This document shows positions 10,801 through 19,800 of a stretch of 28,227 bases of DNA, piece after piece. The translations under genes were made by a program, and so were the position numbers. Within the stretch, counting starts at the first letter, position 1. The number at the start of each line of letters is the position of its first letter. Location of the stretch: contig NW_014577321.1 in NCBI RefSeq assembly GCF_000485595.1, forward strand, positions 146,120-174,346, in the 5' to 3' direction. The DNA is from Priapulus caudatus. Taxonomy: Eukaryota; Priapulida; Priapulimorpha; Priapulimorphida; Priapulidae. The notes beneath the pieces are model-generated. The model searched no databases. It was given only the letters and a program-made list of their open reading frames with translations, and was not told the DNA's origin.

Positions 10801-13800
10801 ACATCACTGAGCGAACCGGAGACAAGTAAGTCCCACTCCTGCCTGAGAAATTATATATATATTGAGCATATAAATATTGATTATGATAATAAATCATTCG
10901 AAATTAAATCCAATAGTAGTTACTTGCACAGTTACACTCATTGCACATAGAGACTATTACGTGTGTGTACATCTGAACATGTTCCGTCATATATAATATG
11001 AATCGCTTTTCTCGACCCTTCTGTGATGGCTAGCAATAAGGATAGGCTGCATGATGATATGCAGGATGCAACAGCTAATGAGAAAAAAGAGATTAAAAGA
11101 GATGTTGCATTCTTTACGATAATTAAATTATTACTTTAAGAGATATTAGAAAAGATTTGTGACTTGTTAATGCACTCTAGCTATGGTTGCTATCAAAAAT
11201 TTTATGATTTGTCGACGCTCTTCTAACCCAGCTCTGTCCTCCGTCGCTTGCAGGCTACTGGAGTTTGAGACCAATGTACTGCGCTACGTGTGGACGGAGT
11301 CGGCCGGCGATATGCCTGCCAACGTCGGCTGGCAGGCGGCGCTGTCACGCTCTGATCGAAACAGTGGAGCACTCTTGATGAAGTCGAAGGCGCTGACGCC
11401 ATTCGTGCAGAAGTAAGTACTGCACGAGAGCATGCGAACGCTCTAGCCCGATTTCTCTCGTGGTGCCGGCATGATCGCTCGGCAGCGCCCCTGAGTGGAC
11501 AACCCTAATTGTAGGAGTGGTTGCGACCTTTTCATTCGAAGGTCAATCAACAGTGGCCTACCAAAATATGATTGGTTCTTTGAAATATCGCTGATGGTCT
11601 GTTGTAACTGATGAACGGTTTTTGAATTCAGGCAACTGCTTGTAATTCGAAGTTTTCTACAGAGAAAACGATTATGAATGTTGTTATTTGATTATTTTCA
11701 GTTATTATGCTTCACTAATTAAGTAATTTTTGACCAGATGAATTTATTTATTCATGTCTGTAACAATAATTCGTGTAATTATTGTTTTTAATACAACATG
11801 ATGAACTTATCAGTGCGAAAAGCTTCCTAACATGTGCTCTTTCTTCCTCCAGGGTGTGCCAGCAGATGGAACAGCAGCTGCAGCAGCTACTGGTAGACGT
11901 GAACAGCTACCTGACTGCCGACGACAGCACGGAGCGAGCGAGAGAGAAGCTAGCGCTGTACAAGGAGGAGGCGGAGAAGGAAGCCCCGTCGCTGCAGCGG
12001 TTCGACGAGACGGAGGATGCCGACAGCGTGATGAGTCATCAGCAGGCTGTCTGTCGCGAGTGTCTGAGCAGGTGAGAGCCGAGGGAACGGTGTGGGCGTG
12101 GAAGGAGGAGTGGCATGGGGCGTGGAAGGAGGAACGGCATGGGGCCTGGAAGAGGGAACGACGTGTGGCATGGAAGGAGGAGTGGCATGGGGCGTGGAAG
12201 GAGGAACGGCATGGGGCCTGGAAGAGGGAACGACGTGTGGCATGGAAGGAGGAGTGGCATGGGGCGTGGAAGGAGGAATGGTATGGGGCCTGGAAGAGGG
12301 AACGACGTGGGGCGTGGAAGGAGGAGTGGCATGGGGCGTGGAAGGAGGAACGGCATGGGGCCTGGAAGAGGGAACGGTGTGGGGCGTGGAAGGAGGAGTG
12401 GCATGGGGCGTGGAAGGAGGAATGGTATGGGGCATGGAAGGAGGAATGGTGTGGGGCGTGGAAGGAGGAGTGGCATGGGGCGTGGAAGGAGGAATGGCAT
12501 GGNNNNNNNNNNNNNNNNNNNNNNNNNNNNNNNNNNNNNNNNNNNNNNNNNNNNNNNNNNNNNNNNNNNNNNNNNNNNNNNNNNNNNNNNNNNNNNNNNN
12601 NNNNNNNNNNNNNNNNNNNNNNNNNNNNNNNNNNNNNNNNNNNNNNNNNNNNNNNNNNNNNNNNNNNNNNNNNNNNNNNNNNNNNNNNNNNNNNNNNNNN
12701 NNNNNNNNNNNNNNNNNNNNNNNNNNNNNNNNNNNNNNNNNNNNNNNNNNNNNNNNNNNNNNNNNNNNNNNNNNNNNNNNNNNNNNNNNNNNNNNNNNNN
12801 NNNNNNNNNNNNNNNNNNNNNNNNNNNNNNNNNNNNNNNNNNNNNNNNNNNNNNNNNNNNNNNNNNNNNNNNNNNNNNNNNNNNNNNNNNNNNNNNNNNN
12901 NNNNNNNNNNNNNNNNNNNNNNNNNNNNNNNNNNNNNNNNNNNNNNNNNNNNNNNNNNNNNNNNNNNNNNNNNNNNNNNNNNNNNNNNNNNNNNNNNNNN
13001 NNNNNNNNNNNNNNNNNNNNNNNNNNNNNNNNNNNNNNNNNNNNNNNNNNNNNNNNNNNNNNNNNNNNNNNNNNNNNNNNNNNNNNNNNNNNNNNNNNNN
13101 NNNNNNNNNNNNNNNNNNNNNNNNNNNNNNNNNNNNNNNNNNNNNNNNNNNNNNNNNNNNNNNNNNNNNNNNNNNNNNNNNNNNNNNNNNNNNNNNNNNN
13201 NNNNNNNNNNNNNNNNNNNNNNNNNNNGCAGGTGAGAGCCGAGGGAACGGTGTGGGCGTGGAAGGAGGAATGCCGTGGGGCATGGAAGGAAGAACGGCAT
13301 GGGGCGTGGAAGGAGGAATGCCGTGGGGCATGGAAGGAAGAACGGCATGGGGCGTGGAAGGAGGAACGGCATGGGGCGTGGAAGGAGGAATGCCGTGGGG
13401 AGGGTATGTACAGTACAACACGTGCAGCAGCAGACATTCATGCATACCTGCACTCAGGCACGTTCTCATACATTGATGCACACACTCATGCATTCACAAG
13501 CACTTGTACACTCAAACACACACACACGTACTCACACACGCACACAGACAGACACAGACACACACAGACATACACACGCATGCATGCGCACCCATAGGTG
13601 TGAATTTTACCTTGTGATTTACATTGCTGGATCTTTCTTTGTATGTGAGTGTTTCCTTATGTACAAGTATACATTGTGCATGCTTCAGGCTGCTGGACCA
13701 CATTAATGAAGAGCTAGAACGCGGAGGGCAAGAATTAAGTCTCACAGAATCAAGATGTGGCAGCTACCGCAAAATCAGCAGGTACGCAACTGTAGAAGTT

Positions 13801-16800
13801 TTTATCAATCAACATACATAAATTCACATACACACGCACACGCACACATGCACCCACACGTACATGCGAAAAACACAAACACGCACGCACTCACACACGC
13901 ATCTACACACACGCACTCACACACATTTATTTATTTATTTATTTAATAATATCATATGTTTAGTAGTTATTTATGCATATTTATACATGAACATTCAAGA
14001 AAGGTTTACATAGTGTTTAGCAGATGTTTGCGTTTTCGTGGTGTGAGCTTTTTCTTGCAATCTTGTAACGCAGCCTGCTTCTTCTGGGACGTTTCTGCAC
14101 GGGACTCGCTGAGTTAAGCCCTAGCTTGCAGCAGTGTCTGACCAAAGCAGGACCGCGCACTGGCCACGAGGGATCACCACTGTTACGGATCTTATCGACG
14201 AGTAAACTTCAGTCTAAGGTAACACGGTCACGATATTTCAGACTACCGGGTAAACTGGCATTTCCTGACTCCTTATACTGATCGTCATTTTGAAGCAGCT
14301 TATTTAATTCACAATTATAGATATATAGATTATAGATACAGACACAATGGTAGTGACAGGGCTGGTTTATGGACGTTGTAATATTCCATAAGATTTATAA
14401 GATGCACCTGCATATCTTCTATCACCCCAACCCCACCCAATCTCAACCCCTCCACACCACCCAACCTCAACCCCTCTACCCCACCCAATCTCAACTGCCA
14501 CCCAAGCCCACCTCCCCACCGCTCGACCATCTTCAGACCACCCTGCTTCATCCCACCCCGCTATCTCATTGGCCTTGCCCTGTCCCACCTACCCCATCGC
14601 ACTACATTGCCTCACCCCACCCAGTCCTACCCCTGCCCTACCCCACTCCCCAGCTGCCACAATCACTGCACTCCTACCCCATCCCTTCCCAATTCCTACT
14701 GCACTCCACCCCAATCTACCTCACTCCACTGCACACTTGCCATTTTGTTTGACATCTCCATCCAGTCCTTGTGTCATCGCTCGTCTCTTCACGTAGCGTT
14801 TGTTCTCGCTCTCACAGAGCAAGGATGAGGAGGAGCAGCAGCAGCAGGAGGAGGAGGTATGGCAGCACAGCAGGGCAGCACTGACCGACACATGGCTGCG
14901 AGCGTGCCGGCTGTGGGCCGACCACACGGCCGCCGCCCTCGTCGCTACGTTGCGCTCGAGCCTGCTGGACGCGCGTGGCGCCCCCGCACTGCTGCGCCAG
15001 ACGCCGGTAAGTCCGCCGCCGCGTGATGCGTCGAGAAACGAACCCTTGTCGGAAAGTGCGAGGAACGGCCACCAGATGTCGCCTGACCATTTATTGCGCA
15101 TTGTGACAATTCACATGGGTGCGTTCACCATGTCTGGTGAAAAAATACAAGAGTGCGCAAAGTGTTTATATAGACTTCAAAACTAGCGCCCTCTGGCTAT
15201 ATGTCTTCAGGACTATTTTCTCGGATTGTTCGAGATTGATGGAGCCGAGGTGTGTTAGCCGAAGTGGCTTCCTTTGCAGGTTTGGGAGAATATCGAGATC
15301 CAAGAGGAGGCAGAAGAAGGCGAGACTGTCAGCTCGATCATCAGAGTGCCCGCTCAGGTGAATTCCAGCGAGGAGTTTCGTAGTTTTGGTCTCGTTAAAG
15401 TATTGCTGAGGCTTGTTAACGAATAGTATCACTAAGTATAGTATACCATTAATCATTACATTTGTGATGCGATATAACTCATAGAAGGCTCAGAGTTAAC
15501 TGTTTGAAAAGTTGTGGAAGTTTAGATTACGAAATGTCATAGGCATTAGTGTTTGTGTTTCAGGCTTCTTGGTATATCCATACACTTCTGAGCGATCTCT
15601 GCATGCAAATCAATCAAGTGGGTGGTCATGCGTTCAATAGGTAAACTATTTCCTTCAACAGTTACATCATACTTAACCTAGTGGTAGTTTCTTTTTTGTC
15701 TGCAACTCAAACTGTGGTCGTGGGGATTAGCTCCCTCACCCATGACTACAATGGAACTGCAAATAAGTATAAAGTTTGTATTGTAATTAATATGCTCTAC
15801 GTTACATAACTTGGCTAACCAGGTTTGGGTAGTGAACGATGAACTTAGGAACCATTAGTTAAAGGAATAATAGGTCCATTGATTATGCAATGTTGACGAA
15901 TGCTAGAGTAACTGGCACCTTGTGTAGTTAATAAGTACATTACCTTATAGCCAAACGCGTATTAGTTTGTCCAATATCACTGCTGGTTACATTACAAGCA
16001 AGACTTGAAATCGGTTGTTGATATTCATTTACGTGTTGTAAACGTCATCCAGGAGTCGAGCGATAAGTCGCCGATGACGTAAACATTTGTGCGGCCCGTA
16101 TGTTTTGGACGCCAGATGAAATGGAGGTGTCAGCTGTGTAACCACGGTCACGGACTAAACATGGAAATGGAGTAAAACACACGTACTAATCACGGACACA
16201 CATGGACAGCCCTGACAAAAAGTTCCTTATCACGAGTGTTCGTGTTTACGAAATCACTGATGATAGCATTGCGTACGGCCGAGCATGCGTGCGAAAATGT
16301 CCGGTGCACTATAAATCTGTATCACACCCGCTTCGCCGGCAGCGGTTTGAAAGTGAAACTGTAAACTGTAAACATTTCTTGGACTACGGATTTCAATTAG
16401 ACATTTCTTAGTAACCAGCAGTGATATTGGACAAACTAATACGCGTTTGGCTATAAGGTAATGTACTTATTAACTACACAAGGTGCCAGTTACTCTAGCA
16501 TTCGTCAACATTGCATAATCAATGGACATATTATTCCTTTAAATGGCAGTGGCAATAATGATAGAAATTTAATACCAACGAGAATCACAACAAAAAACAA
16601 TGTGATGCTATAAGTGTAAAACGTTTCACATTCTGCCTTTCGATAGCAGATGCATATTTTATAGTTTACAGTGATGCCCGGTGCGATACTTTAAAGGAAA
16701 AGGATCTGGTATTCACACATGTTGCAAGCCACGTACAAAAAACATTCATCCCTCTGTGTGCTGGCAATTTTGCTGTGACTAAGCTTACTATTAAAACAGC

Positions 16801-19800
16801 CCGTGCAAGGATCATTAATCATCTGTGGGCAAGGTTCTTGGTCAAACTGATTGCCTGCACTTACATATATCAGATCTTATCCCGTTTTTAATAACTTTGC
16901 GTGACACAAATTGAAAAAGCAACGAGAATGAAAACTAGTCGGACACTACTTAATGAAGTGTAATCATTTTGCCATCCCCTGGCAATTGAGAGCTGATGCA
17001 TATTTTATAGTTCACGACAAGGCTCCCTGTGCAATAAAATGCCTCGTTAATATCGCGCCCCCTACAGGTCAGTCCTGCAGGAGGTCGTGCGGAAGACAGC
17101 AGATGGCGTGATTGCTGCGTACGAGCGTCTACGCGACGTCCGGGGTGGCGCATCCAAGGGTGATGCCGCAGCGACTCGTCTCTCCCAGACGCGTGCGCTG
17201 CAGCTGCTGTTTGACATCCGCTTCGTTAGTAGCATCCTTGTCGGCCGTGATGACTCCGAGGTTAGCGGCATCTCGTGTTGTTTCTCATATTACATTTAAT
17301 ATTGTCTCCTATTGCATTTAATATTTGTGTCTCATATTTTATTTAATATTGTTGTCTCATAGTGCATATCATATTGTGTCTCTTATTGCATTTAATATTG
17401 TTTCTCTTATTGTATTTAATATTGCACTTCATATTGTATCTCATATTTTGCCTCATTTTGTGTCTCATGTCTAATTTGGAGGTCTCACTGGTGAATGTTG
17501 TTTTTTGTAATTACATGAATTTAACGTAACATTTACGATCGTGCGTCGTGGACCAGATGAGTAGATGTGAATCGACGTCAATATGATTTAACATAACGTT
17601 GAAAGCCTAAACCTTTGAGTGTGTGTGTGTGTATTTTGAACGATTTTTTTTCTTTTGATTTTATTTATTTACTTGCGTATGTGAGTTGCTGTCATCACGT
17701 GGCTTATTCTGTTTCTGTTAACTGTCCATGAGTACACCATGCACATAGGCGTTGCATGTCAATATTTATACATGCAGATTGTTGTATGATTTAGTGCACT
17801 GCTCTACTCCATGTTAAATTCAGTGCAAAAATTCACACACGACTCGTGTGCCTGGTGTCACGTTAACTGTAGAGAGCAGTGCTCTAGATCTACTGCGTGC
17901 AACAATTTGTACACACAAATCATAGCATACAGCACGTATGTGTATAAAGATGTGCTTTACTCATCGTGTTGCAGGTTGGAAAGGCTCTCTCAGAGAGAGT
18001 GGAGAGGCTCACTGACGAGGTGGAAAGTCACATCGACCCATTTGACCTTGACGTCTTTGCTCCGCACATCCGAAATAACCTGTCGAGACACGTCCAGCGT
18101 TGCCAGGTTAGACGGCGGTTGCTAATGACAACCACTATTGCCGTTGACGATTGTCAACAGAAGTACGGATGCAGCTTCGAGGCTCTTCTGGCTGCATGAT
18201 TCGATAAACTGTTGGCGGTTAAAAATTATCAACCTCACAAGTGTACTTATTGTGCACTAATTCATAATTCCCTGACCCCACAATAAGGAAAAATAAAATG
18301 TTGGTTATTCGTATTTGATGAGAAGGTATCAATCAACATTCGTTGGTATTTTTAAGAGGAGCATGGCCACTGACCACCCTCCAGTGCATGGTTTGTAAGC
18401 TTGTAATAATGTTGATAAAGTTGAATGCCACCCCCTTCCCAGTCAATATACGAAATTATCTCAGCTCACGCATCTCATTGCATTGATTTATTTTTGCAAT
18501 CGTTTATCTTTTTCTCTATTTAGTTTCTCTACATTTTTTCTATTATTATAATAACGATTGATTATTGCATTACTTGATTACGTATATTATTGTATATAAT
18601 TATGTACCTCTGTGTGATTGCGTTGTTGACGTCTCGTGGTAGGTGATGCTGGGTGCGGTGACGGGGCTGGATAGACTCGGTCTCTACGCTTCGACGCGCG
18701 CTCTGTCGAGCGGCGGTCAGGAGCAGCACAACGTGCTCCTGCTGAGCGCGTCGGCCGGCGTTCGCTTCCCGCTGCTCCCCGTCAGCTCTCAGCACCCGCC
18801 GCCTCTCATCGACTACCTCACGCCGCAGTCTCCGCTCGCAAAGTCGCAGGCAAGTCGGGTCATCGTGGGGCGACCGTCGTCAGAATCGAGATATTTTGTT
18901 AAAAGTTTACAGAGTTAACTAATTGTTTGACTAATAAGCCATATATCGGAAAGTCCCCGCCTCCATATTGAGATCAGATAAGAGTGGTGATAAGTTGCCT
19001 ATATATAACATAGTTACGATAGTACTAGTCTAGGTTTTTGATCTATGATTCTCTTCACTAACATCGTACTTCAATTTACAGGTGCGTTTCTGTTTACAGA
19101 AACATTTACAAATATGATTGTGGTCATTTGGGATATTTTGCAATGTTTGTGATAATGCAAAAACTAAAAACGCAATAGTGTTTACATTAATCATGTACTT
19201 TCCGTAGCGCGCCGCGGCCATTTTATCCTTTTTCTATGACCTAAATAACACAGCTGGACTTTCCGATATCACTTATTTAGAAAGTTTTGCACAGCGGGGT
19301 AGTAGCATTAATCTATATGGTCTATATTTGTGTTTCTCAATCTCGGGTTCGTGACCCCTGTGGATCATAGGCCCCACCACCGAATATGTTGTCTAATCAC
19401 ATTTGTCTCACGATGCGACAGCGTATCCCACCACACAGCCTTGTCTCACCATGGGACAGCGTGTCTCACCACACAACCTTGTCTCACCCTGCGACAGCGT
19501 GTCTCACCACACAACATTGTCTCACCCTGCGACAGCATGTCTTACCACACAACCTTGTCTCACCCTGCGAGCAGTAGTGTCCGACACAGACAGCCTGACT
19601 CGCCCGTGCGACAGCGTATCTCACGCCCACACAGCTCTGTCTCACCCTGCGACAGCGTGTCTCACCACACAACCTTGTCTCACCCTGCGACAGTGTGTCT
19701 CACCACACAACCTTGTCTCACCCTGCGACAGCGTGTCTCACCACACAGCCTTGTCTCACGCTGCGACAGCATGTCTCACTGCGCAGTTGTTGTTGTGTTG

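Noticed and set aside
11810-13597. Open frames of about 450-550 codons on both strands across the intron 11 repeat and gap
   Set aside because: They are produced by a 24-bp repeat (divisible by three) and by N translated as X; the true coding content is exon 11 only.
18850-18859. Alternative exon 19 donor CGG|GTCATC in phase
   Set aside because: It is a poor match to a donor, while the GC donor just upstream matches U1 at every other position; kept only as a fallback.
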